Below, piece after piece: positions 41,908 to 48,407 of a stretch of 48,407 nucleotides of DNA (position 1 is the stretch's first letter; every line of letters begins with the position of its first letter). This stretch comes from Parafrankia sp. EUN1f. GTDB lineage: Bacteria > Actinomycetota > Actinomycetes > Frankiales > Frankiaceae. The stretch lies in contig NZ_ADGX01000061.1 in NCBI RefSeq assembly GCF_000177675.1, positions 1-48,407 of the forward strand, in the 5' to 3' direction. The notes below the pieces were generated by a model. The model saw only the letters and a program-made list of their open reading frames with translations. It had not been told where the DNA came from and made no database searches. The translations under genes and the position numbers were made by a program.

Positions 41908-42909
41908 TCACGGCCGAACAACGACACGGCGAGACAACGACCACCGGCCGTCCGACCGCTCGAATTCGCTCTGCTTGAACTGCGTCGCTGCCCAGGACGG
42001 GAGCCAGGCCGTCGCGGGGAGCCTCGGAAGGCTGCCGAGATGGGTGATGATCGCATGAAGCCCCGGGTGTGGATTCGTTCTGGGGAGCATGAGCGAAAGC
42101 GGGTAGGCGGGCGTCGGATTCACGACGGGGATGCGGCGCAGGTCGTGGTTCGTCGGCCAGAGGTACCGGTCGCGTTCCCCGACGAGAGTGGCCACGTCGG
42201 CGGAATCCGCGAGTACGTCCAGGAGCACCTCATCGCCGAAGTGCGGGCCGGCCGCGTCGATGCGCAGGTCGAAGTCGGCCGCGAGCTCGTCATAGAAATC
42301 CGACCATTCGCTGCCGGGCGCGATGCCCGGAATCCAGATCCGATGCCGGCGCAGCTGCGCCGGTGTCAGGCTCCGCGCGGAGGCGAGTGGATGTCTCGGG
42401 CCCACGAGAAGTTCCAGCGGCGAGTCGAACACGTGGATCATCCGCACGTCGCGTGGCAGCAGGGCCTGGTCGGTGACGGTACGGAACGAGGCGTCGATCT
42501 CCCCTGTCCCGACGGCGGCGGCCGCCACCCGCGGGTCGTCGACCCTGAGGGTCACCACGTCGAGGTCGGTCTCGGGATGCGACCGCCAGTAGTCGTGCAG
42601 GACGACGGCCTGCGCGCTTCGCAGGCCCAGCACGTCGATCCGCAGGGCCCGGGAGCCCGGCCTGACCGCGGCGATGGCGCGGTCGACCCCCGCGACGATG
42701 CTCCGCGCGTGCGGGAGGAACGCCTGGCCGTCGAGCGTCAGCTCAACCCCGCGGGCGGAGCGGGTGAACAGGCGGGCTCCCAGCTCGCGCTCCAGTACCG
42801 CGATCCGCTTCGAGACCGCCTGCTGGGTCACGCCCAGCTCGTCGGCCGCCTGCCGCAGCTGGCCGAGCTCGGCGGCCCGGACGAACGATCGCACTGCCTC
42901 GGTGTCCAC
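41908..42909 (-). CDS. LysR-family transcriptional regulator
   Basis: LysR-type regulator of 333 residues. The helix-turn-helix is MDTEAVRSFVRAAELGQLRQAADELGVTQQAVSKRIAVLERELGARLFTRSARGVELT. The effector domain follows (RIDVLGLRSAQAVVLHDYWRSHPETDLDVVTLRVDD, LELLVGPRHPLASARSLT) up to about residue 300. The C-terminus carries an unusual basic tail. GTG 42909 has AAGGTGA just upstream. It is divergent from the MFS gene, its probable target, and two direct repeats (ATCGTTGT) lie in the shared 122-base gap. The precursor-peptide gene follows 111 bases downstream on the same strand and may have its own promoter. Confidence 0.9.
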   Translation of the reverse strand: MDTEAVRSFVRAAELGQLRQAADELGVTQQAVSKRIAVLERELGARLFTRSARGVELTLDGQAFLPHARSIVAGVDRAIAAVRPGSRALRIDVLGLRSAQAVVLHDYWRSHPETDLDVVTLRVDDPRVAAAAVGTGEIDASFRTVTDQALLPRDVRMIHVFDSPLELLVGPRHPLASARSLTPAQLRRHRIWIPGIAPGSEWSDFYDELAADFDLRIDAAGPHFGDEVLLDVLADSADVATLVGERDRYLWPTNHDLRRIPVVNPTPAYPLSLMLPRTNPHPGLHAIITHLGSLPRLPATAWLPSWAATQFKQSEFERSDGRWSLSRRVVVRP

Positions 42910-42927
42910 CGGCTCACCTTAGGAGCA

Positions 42928-42964
42928 CACAACCGATCGTTGTGACACGCCGAAGAATCGTTGT
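42928..42964. promoter_or_regulatory. Candidate LysR operator
   Basis: ATCGTTGT occurs at 42936-42943 and again at 42957-42964, exactly 21 bases (two helical turns) apart. The first copy is half of the dyad CACAAC-N5-GTTGTG (42928-42944). The position in the LysR/MFS divergent gap fits LysR control. Confidence 0.5.
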
Positions 42965-43031
42965 TTGATCGTCTGGTAGCGCGGCTGATCTGATTCGGGC
43001 ATCCAAACCGCTGGTTGTCAGAAGGAGCCGT

Positions 43032-44387
43032 GTGCGCGCGAGACTGGGGGCTGGGTTCGGCTGGCTGTGGTCGGCCTACGCTGTGAGCACCTACGGCACG
43101 TGGATCGCCTTCGGGGCGTTCCCGCTCCTCGCGGTCCGCGTGCTGCACTCGCCGGCCTTCGCCGTCTCGCTCCTGGGCGCGGCCAGCCTCGCCGTCGCCG
43201 CCGGCGTGGCGATTCCGCTGGGTCCGTGGGTCGAGCGCCGGAACAAGCGCTCCGTGATGATCGCAATGGATCTGGTTCGCTTCCTCGCCATGGCGAGCGT
43301 TCCGGCCGCCTACCTTTTCGACCTGTTGTCCTATGGCCAGCTGCTGGCCGTCTCGGTCATCTCCGCGACGGCGGGTATCGCCTTCACCGCCGCCTCCGGC
43401 GCGTACCTGAAACACCTCGTCAGCCCGGAGCATCTCCTCGTCGCGAACGGGAGGTTCGAGGGCACGAGCTGGATGGCGACCGCGGCCGGCCCGCCGCTCG
43501 GCGGCGCACTCATCGGGCTCCTCGGCCCGGTCATCACCGTCGCCGCCGACGCCGTCAGCTATCTGCTCTCCGCATTCGGAATCCTCCGCATCCGCGGCGG
43601 CGACGTCGCAGCGCCCCGACCCGCGCCACCCCGCACCCCAGCACCGCGCACCGCAGCGCCCGGCACCACAGCACCGCGCACCGCACCACCCCGCGAGGCG
43701 GCCGCCGGCTCACGTGGCCTCGACATTCTGAGTGGCTGGCGGTTCATCTTCCGCGACCACGCGCTTCGACGTCTGTTCCTGAACGCGATGACCGTCAACG
43801 GTCTGATCATGGCAACCAGCCCGCTCCTCACCGTCCTTCTTCTGGACGAATACCACCTGCCCGCCTGGCAGTACGGCCTCGCGTTCGGCCTCCCGGCCCT
43901 CGGCGGCCTCGCCGGTGCCCGTAGCTGCGCACTACTGGTAACCCGTTACGGGCAGTACCGCGTCCTGATGGTCTCCGGCTGGCTGCGCTCGACCTTTCCA
44001 CTCGGGCTCGCCCTGACCCGCCCGGGCGTCGCCGGACTCCTCATCGTGATCACCACCGAGGCCCTGCTGATCATCTGTATGGGCGTCTTCAACCCGATTA
44101 GCGCCACAGAACGCCTGCGGCGTGCGCCCGCCGACCACACCGCACAGGTCCTCAGCGCATGGAGCATCAGCAGCAGAATCGCCCAGGCGTCCCTCATGGC
44201 GATCTGGGGAGGCCTCGCGACGCTCACCAGCCCGCTCACCGCCATCACCGCCGCCGGTGTCCTTCTCCTCGCCACCCCGCTTTTTCTGCCCCGACGGACG
44301 CACCTGCCCGATCCGGTGCTCGATGCACCGGCCGAAAGCGGCCGCGTCAAATCGACTGACGCCGGAAAGGCCATATCGGTAAAGTGA
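43032..44387 (+). CDS. MFS efflux transporter (macrolide/EntS-like type)
   Basis: Membrane transporter of 451 residues with the MFS_3-like pattern. It opens with FGWLWSAYAVSTYGTWIAFGAFPLLAVRVLHSPAFAVSLLGAASLA. The cytoplasmic loop is GPWVERRNKRSVMIAMDLVRF, and ASGAYLKHLVSPEHLLVANGRFEGTSWMATAAGPPLGGALIGLLG is typical of drug/siderophore exporters. The central loop is a Pro/Ala/Thr-rich low-complexity linker (TPAPRTAAPGTTAPRTAPPR). GTG 43032 has GAAGGAG upstream. Divergent transcription from the LysR gene suggests an inducible efflux unit. It might also export the nearby peptide, but nothing ties the two together except distance. Confidence 0.88.
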   Translation: MRARLGAGFGWLWSAYAVSTYGTWIAFGAFPLLAVRVLHSPAFAVSLLGAASLAVAAGVAIPLGPWVERRNKRSVMIAMDLVRFLAMASVPAAYLFDLLSYGQLLAVSVISATAGIAFTAASGAYLKHLVSPEHLLVANGRFEGTSWMATAAGPPLGGALIGLLGPVITVAADAVSYLLSAFGILRIRGGDVAAPRPAPPRTPAPRTAAPGTTAPRTAPPREAAAGSRGLDILSGWRFIFRDHALRRLFLNAMTVNGLIMATSPLLTVLLLDEYHLPAWQYGLAFGLPALGGLAGARSCALLVTRYGQYRVLMVSGWLRSTFPLGLALTRPGVAGLLIVITTEALLIICMGVFNPISATERLRRAPADHTAQVLSAWSISSRIAQASLMAIWGGLATLTSPLTAITAAGVLLLATPLFLPRRTHLPDPVLDAPAESGRVKSTDAGKAISVK

Positions 44388-44494
44388 TCGTGTGCCCGCG
44401 TCGGTCGGCGGGTGCCACCCCAGCTCGCCGGCCCATGCTCGCCGGCCCACCGTGGAGGGGGCTGGCTCGTTCGAGCCGGGCCTGGTGGGGTTCT

Positions 44495-45475
44495 TCACAC
44501 GGCGAGGCTCATCCGGTATTTCGACCAGTCGCCGGCCAGCACCGCCCGGTAGCGGGGCGGATTGTTCTCACTGGTGCACGACGGAATGCACTCGATCAGC
44601 GCGTCGAAGTTCGGGTGCTGGAAATACGGGATGGACATGCGTGGCTGGTGCGCGGTCTCGGCCGGCGGGTTCACCACCCGGTGTTCGGTCGCGACCCAGC
44701 GGTCGTTCGTCCACTTCGCCAGCATGTCCCCCAGGTTGATCACGTACGAGCCGGGCACCGGTGGGACGTCGCACCACCGGCCGGTGCGGTCGAAGACCTG
44801 CAGGCCGCCGATTCCGTCCTGGTAGAGGATGGTGAGGCTGCCGATGTCGGTGTGCGCACCACGGCGCATCCGGCCTTCCTCCGGTGGTTCGGGCTGGGCC
44901 GGGTAGAAGTTCGCGTTCAGATACGAGGTGTGCCGGTCGAACTTGTCGTCGAACCAGTCGGCCGGCAGGTCGAGGGCCTCGGCGAACGCGGCCATCAGCC
45001 GGGCCGACAGCCCCTCCATCACCGCGTAGTACTCGCGCCAGACCGGGCGGAAGGCCGACGGTTGCGCGGGCCAGATGTTGCCCTCGAAGTCCTCCGACCA
45101 TTCGGGACCGTACCCCGCCGCGGCGACATCCGCCGCGTCGTCGAACCGGCCGTTCTCGAAGCCCTCGACGACGGACTCCTGGCCGAAGGCCTCGACCGAG
45201 CCGTACCCGCGGTACAGGTTCCCGCGCGCGGAGGCGGACCGCAGCTTGTGCTCCAGCGGCAGCTCGAAGAACTCCCGGTTGACCTCGTACATCCGGTCGA
45301 CGAGCTCGCTCGGCACACCGTGGCCGGTGATCACGATGAAGCCGACGCGCTCGCAGGCCGCCCCGATCGCGGCGACGATCGACGGGCGGAGCTCGGGGTC
45401 GGTGAGCCCCGCGATGTCGATGACCGGAACCCCGGTCTCCTCGCCCTCGGTCGTGACCGGAACCGGACCGCTCAT
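44495..45475 (-). CDS. Isopenicillin-N-synthase-like 2OG/Fe(II) oxygenase
   Basis: Oxygenase of 326 residues with the DIOX_N domain (VPVIDIAGLTDPELRPSIVAAI, ERVGFIVITGHGVP) and the double-stranded beta-helix core. Iron ligands are His208 and Asp210 (GAHTDIGSLTILYQD) and His265 (ATEHRVVNP); the 2-oxoglutarate-binding RxS is Arg279-Met-Ser281. Length and motifs match plant-type dioxygenases and IPNS relatives found in many actinomycetes. ATG 45475 has GGAGG seven bases upstream; the frame is open to 45622 in low-quality sequence. The substrate is unknown. It lies just downstream of the adenine deaminase pseudogene, suggesting a former purine- or nucleoside-related operon, which is speculative. 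Confidence 0.92.
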   Translation of the reverse strand: MSGPVPVTTEGEETGVPVIDIAGLTDPELRPSIVAAIGAACERVGFIVITGHGVPSELVDRMYEVNREFFELPLEHKLRSASARGNLYRGYGSVEAFGQESVVEGFENGRFDDAADVAAAGYGPEWSEDFEGNIWPAQPSAFRPVWREYYAVMEGLSARLMAAFAEALDLPADWFDDKFDRHTSYLNANFYPAQPEPPEEGRMRRGAHTDIGSLTILYQDGIGGLQVFDRTGRWCDVPPVPGSYVINLGDMLAKWTNDRWVATEHRVVNPPAETAHQPRMSIPYFQHPNFDALIECIPSCTSENNPPRYRAVLAGDWSKYRMSLAV

Positions 45476-45634
45476 TTCCTGACCTCCTGCCAGAACGGTT
45501 GTCGATGGATGGGCCTCGGCCGCGGCCCGCGCCGCCCGCCGCGACTCATCCTGCATCTGCAGGCCCAGGCAGGCGTTGGCCAGCACGCGCCGCCAGGGCA
45601 GCAGGACGTCCCGCTGCGGCATGTAGGCGAAGTG

Positions 45635-46388
45635 TCATGCGCTCGCCCCGGCGGAGACGAGCAGGGACGGCACGATCGTTCCGGTGTCGCCGTCGACGAC
45701 GCCGATATCGGTCAGGTGCGGCCCGGGAATGCACGGCAGGGTCGCGGCCAGGACGTGGAAGAGCGGTTGCTGGGTCAGTGGCGCCGTCGGCATGCCGATC
45801 TCGATGGCGGCCTGCTGGGTGGCACGCTGCTGCTCGGCGACCTCGGCGGCCGGGCGGTCGCTGAGAATGCCGGCGATCGGCAGCGGAACCTCGGCGATCA
45901 CCGCACCGGCGCGCGCCACCGCGATCCCGCCGCCGTGGGCGACGACCGCCTGGGCCGCGCGCAGCATCTCGGCCGGGTCGCGGCCGAACACGACCAGGTT
46001 GTGGGTGTCGTGCGACAGGGTCGTGGCGACCGCGCCCGTCCAGTCACCCCAGCCGGAGAGCAGCGCCGCCTGCGGGGCGTGCGGCGCGCGCCCGTGCCGG
46101 TGGACGACCACCTGCAGCAGGCAGCCCGCCGGGATCTCGGCGACCCCGCCGGAGATCAGGACGTCGGCCTCGGCCCAGCGGCTCGCCACCGGACTGTCGA
46201 GGACCATCAGGCGGGTGACGCCGTCGGGCCGGGCCGACGATGCCGACATCCGCGGGGCGCAGGCGGCCGGTCGCGACGTCGATGACCGTCCCGCCGGTCA
46301 GCAGCAGGTCGAACGGCTCCAGGCCCTGGGCGGCCCGAACCGCGCGCCGCCGTACGGCCGGCGCCACCGGCTCGATGTGAGTCGTCAC
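45635..46388 (-). pseudogene. ade: Adenine deaminase pseudogene (catalytic domain deleted, frame shifted)
   Basis: Two parts of an adenine deaminase are present in different frames. The first, from GTG 46388, gives the N-terminal APAVRRRAVRAAQGLEPFDLLLTGGTVIDVATGRLRPADVGIVG. The second, from about 46249 to 45635, is the C-terminal adenine-deaminase domain (RPDGVTRLMVLDS, GAVATTLSHDTHNLVVFG, GGGIAVARAGAVIAEVPLPIAGILSD, LTDIGVVDGDTGTIVPSLL). The central amidohydrolase barrel with its metal-binding His residues, some 300 residues, is missing, and the join lies near 46240-46260 with a frame change. It cannot be an active deaminase. The C-terminal part alone could still be translated from ATG 46249. 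Confidence 0.75.
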
Positions 46389-46767
46389 AGAAACACACCC
46401 ACCCTAACAGAAAATCTTCATACTGGCAGTCGGCGACACCAGTGATATCGAAGAGGTCCGAGACTCGGAGTTTCGGAATCTCCGTACTATGCCGAACTGC
46501 CAGCATGAGAGCTTCCAGGTGAACATGAAACTTGCGATCACATCATGTTGCAGTTTTTCTCCGCCGCTCCCCGCCGAGACCTCACCGAAACAAGTCGCCC
46601 GCCCGTGTCAGCCCACTGTTTCCCACCACGACGGCGATCAATGAGGTGAGAACAGGATCACATTTAATTGATCTCCCTGGGTGTGACCGTCGACGCTTCG
46701 GATGACGTTCTGCCAGCGTGGTCAATCCGCCTCGAAAGGTCACCGGAAGCCCGGTGAGAGCAGGGCC
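46389..46767. other. 379-base gap, relatively AT-rich
   Basis: No gene is seen. It contains the former promoter region of the adenine deaminase, with a 19-base dyad at 46466-46484 and a wider inverted pair CTGGCAG/CTGCCAG (46423-46429 and 46497-46503). Confidence 0.4.
46466..46484. promoter_or_regulatory. 19-base dyad upstream of adenine deaminase remnant
   Basis: CGGAGTTTCGGAATCTCCG has symmetrical arms CGGAGnTT and AAnCTCCG. The position about 80 bases upstream of the deaminase start fits an operator; the regulator is unknown. Confidence 0.35.
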
Positions 46768-47259
46768 TCAGCGTGGCGTTGCCACCACTCGTTCCAGGAA
46801 GTCGCGGTAGCCGCGCAGCGCCTCGCGCAGGCTGTCGGTCGACGCGGCCCCGTCCTCCCGCCAGGCCGCTCGCAGCCGCTCCTGCTCCCGTCGCACCGCC
46901 ACGGTGAGCTGGTTGACCGCGTCGTCGAGCACCTGGTCGGCCTGCCGCACCGCCTCCCGCGGATCGTCGACGAACGACAGCAGCGCCTCCTGCCACCGCT
47001 CCCGCAGCCGGCCCGACGCGCTCGCCTCGGCCTCCGCCGCCGCCTTCTCGGCCTTGCCCGGGCCCTGCGTCCGGCCAGCCCCCTCCGCCCTCGCTGCCTT
47101 CTCCCTCTCGTTCCTTTCCCGCTCCGCCTTCTCGGCGCCGACACCCGCCGGGGCCTTCTCGGTGCCGATGCCCGGCGGGCGGTGTGCCGGACGGTCGGCG
47201 GCGGCTTCGGGAACGGCGGGATACACGCCCGTTCGGGTCGAGCGATCGTCGAGGTTCAT
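46768..47259 (-). CDS. Actinobacterial hypothetical protein with charged coiled-coil region
   Basis: A 163-residue soluble protein. A disordered N-terminal third is followed by a highly charged Glu/Lys/Ala/Arg stretch (EKAERERNEREKAARAEG..) likely to be coiled coil. A conserved-looking C-terminal helical domain follows (RLRERWQEALLSFVDDPREAVRQADQVLDDAVNQLTVAVRREQERLRAAWREDGAASTDSLREALRGYRDFLERV). The C-terminal pattern is common in small actinobacterial proteins of unknown function. ATG 47259 has GGGAGG upstream. It lies 27 bases after the next upstream gene, whose central part also contains a FVDEP-type helix, so the two probably work together. Confidence 0.75.
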   Translation of the reverse strand: MNLDDRSTRTGVYPAVPEAAADRPAHRPPGIGTEKAPAGVGAEKAERERNEREKAARAEGAGRTQGPGKAEKAAAEAEASASGRLRERWQEALLSFVDDPREAVRQADQVLDDAVNQLTVAVRREQERLRAAWREDGAASTDSLREALRGYRDFLERVVATPR

Positions 47260-47286
47260 CTGAGCTTCCTCCCACTCTCAGGGCTT

Positions 47287-48039
47287 TCAGGAACGCTGCC
47301 GACGGCCGGGAAGTGCGGCTACTCGCACCGGCGGGCTGTCATCGGACGGATTCGTGTCAGCCGGAGATCCACCGGCGACAGCACCGCCCGCCGGGTTACC
47401 GGTCGACGACGCACCGGCCGGGGCCCGAGATCCCATGTCGGTCGACGGACCGTCGGCGGATCGCTCGTCGGCCGGCGCGACAAGGCCGTCGAACACGGCT
47501 CGCAGTGCCAGGAAACGCAGGCGCATCGCATCCGTACTGGTCTCGTTCGGGCCCGCCCCGGCACCCCCGGCGCCACCAGCACCCCCAGTGTCGGCCGCGC
47601 CGGCTTCTCCGCGGCGCGCCGTGCGGAGCGCGGCGGACAGCGCCGGGTCATCCAGGGCCAGCAGATCCGCGGTCTCGGCACGGTCGGCGGTCGGATACCC
47701 GCGCTCGCGCAGCACAGCGGTGATCAGATCGTCGGCGCGGGTGGTGGCAGTCACCGGCTCGTCCACGAACAGGGCCTGAAGGGTGTTCCAACTCGTCTTC
47801 AGCGCCGCCCGGCGCGGGGCCCCCAGCGGCTGGATGTCGAGACTGTCCCGGCGCCGCGCAATACCCGCGAGGTGGCGTTCGGTGCTCCGCCGGTCGCCGA
47901 CCTCGTGCAGCGTGCGTTCGTATTCGGGTCCGAATCTGTTGCGCAGCCGGGCGGACCGGGAGCGGTCGACGAGAACGGCCGCGGCGAAGACCGCACCGAG
48001 AAGCAGGACCACCAGGATGGCCCAGGCAAGCAGGGACAC
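47287..48039 (-). CDS. Single-helix membrane hypothetical protein
   Basis: A 250-residue protein with one N-terminal transmembrane segment (LLAWAILVVLLLGAVFAAAVLV) and then RLRNRFGPEYERTLHEVGDRRSTERHLAGIARRRDSLDIQPL. It continues with KTSWNTLQALFVDEPVTATTRADDLITAVLRERGYPT, a conserved actinobacterial pattern of unknown role. The C-terminal 100 residues are Gly/Ala/Ser/Pro-rich and probably disordered. GTG 48039 has an AGGT-like site. It shares strand and a short gap with the charged hypothetical protein downstream, and both carry a similar W..LQ..FVD(E/D)P.. element, suggesting common ancestry of that module. Confidence 0.78.
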   Translation of the reverse strand: MSLLAWAILVVLLLGAVFAAAVLVDRSRSARLRNRFGPEYERTLHEVGDRRSTERHLAGIARRRDSLDIQPLGAPRRAALKTSWNTLQALFVDEPVTATTRADDLITAVLRERGYPTADRAETADLLALDDPALSAALRTARRGEAGAADTGGAGGAGGAGAGPNETSTDAMRLRFLALRAVFDGLVAPADERSADGPSTDMGSRAPAGASSTGNPAGGAVAGGSPADTNPSDDSPPVRVAALPGRRQRS

Positions 48040-48109
48040 AACGCACCGACCTTTCGCGCCTTCGCGGGACTATCGCGACACGAGATGCCGGGTACCCGAG
48101 ATCGTCCCG

Positions 48110-48407
48110 CTAAAACGACATCCCCGTTTCTGGGGCGCTGGCACGCCAGGCTCGGGACAGCACCGCCGCGCTGACCGCGAAGAACCAGCAGGTTCCGAGG
48201 AACAGGCCGGCGATGACGTCGGAGGGGTAGTGCATTCCCCGGTAGGTCCGGCAGAAGGCCACGACCAGTGGAAGCACCAGGGCGGCGACCGCGGCCGGCA
48301 GCCACAGCCACCGGGCGACGGCGACCACGCGCCGGGCAGCCGCGGGGTGGGACACCGCGGACTCGGATACCAAAGCCTCGGGTACCACGGGCTGGGACGC
48401 CGCGGGC
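48110..48407 (-). CDS. PAP2-family phosphatase, C-terminal part (cut by window edge)
   Basis: The visible 99 codons hold the last two helices of a phosphatidic-acid-phosphatase-type membrane enzyme. The motif CRTYRGMHYPSDVIAGLFLGT corresponds to the third active-site motif (SRxxxGxHxxxDVxxG) with the catalytic His and Asp. The first motifs (KxxxxxxRP and PSGH) lie beyond the right edge. The frame is open to the edge, so the first codon here is not the start. A Val/Ser/Ala-rich cytosolic segment precedes the helix LWLPAAVAALVLPLVVAF. The Ser of SRxxxG is replaced by Cys. Confidence 0.8.
   Translation of the reverse strand, partial: PAASQPVVPEALVSESAVSHPAAARRVVAVARWLWLPAAVAALVLPLVVAFCRTYRGMHYPSDVIAGLFLGTCWFFAVSAAVLSRAWRASAPETGMSF

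Noticed and set aside
45635-46388. Programmed frameshift joining the two adenine deaminase parts
   Set aside because: Even if the frames were joined, the metal-binding catalytic barrel would still be absent, so a decayed gene is the better explanation.

Overview
The window looks like a chromosome segment from a filamentous, metabolically broad actinomycete. G+C is very high, GTG (and some TTG) starts are common, purine-rich Shine-Dalgarno sites are strong, and the gene content is catabolic and accessory. A Frankia/Pseudofrankia-type genome is a reasonable guess from style, but no marker here proves it. I see no rRNA, tRNA, CRISPR array, insertion sequence or phage.

Layout. (1) 1-4016, rightward: two coupled CaiB/BaiF (family III) CoA transferases and a periplasmic-binding-protein-type lipoprotein. 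(2) 4182-5881: a TetR regulator divergent from a DUF4190-type membrane protein, with a perfect 16-bp palindrome between them. (3) 6037-20969, leftward: a large catabolic block. Read in transcription order it holds an LLM flavin oxidoreductase, an FAH-family hydrolase, a NicX-like 2,5-dihydroxypyridine 5,6-dioxygenase, a VOC protein, a Rieske oxygenase, an SDR, a second VOC protein, an isochorismatase/maleamate-amidase-type hydrolase, a class II aldolase, and a molybdenum hydroxylase with one FAD subunit, one 2x[2Fe-2S] subunit and two full-length Mo-binding subunits. The most economical reading is degradation of an N-heteroaromatic (pyridine-type) compound. (4) 21203-26455: an FCD-type GntR regulator, an amidase/VOC pair, a UTRA-type GntR regulator and a Bcr/CflA-like MFS exporter. 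Near-identical GTCGACTGTATAC sites in the two divergent promoter regions suggest that blocks 3 and 4 share a regulator.

(5) 26834-36550, rightward: a complete Dpp/Opp-type ABC importer (two ATPases, two permeases, a binding lipoprotein) ending in a strong terminator, then two coupled NtaA/SnaA/DszA-type monooxygenases and an MBL-fold hydrolase. This looks like uptake followed by oxidative attack on an unknown compound. (6) 36511-40386: a Cys-rich membrane hypothetical, a stand-alone WD40 protein, and a divergent NfeD-OB/flotillin pair. (7) 40735-41796, leftward: a possible RiPP precursor peptide carrying two copies of AWSISYSTS, followed by two truncated genes (a fragment of unknown type and the C-terminal half of a methyltransferase) that look like the two ends of a deletion. 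This is the most novel-looking item. (8) 41908-48407: LysR/MFS divergent pair, an isopenicillin-N-synthase-like 2OG oxygenase, an adenine deaminase pseudogene lacking its catalytic domain, two actinobacterial hypothetical proteins, and a PAP2 phosphatase cut by the right edge.

All calls come from reading the sequence and from family knowledge. No database search was run, and start sites were chosen from Shine-Dalgarno spacing where possible.
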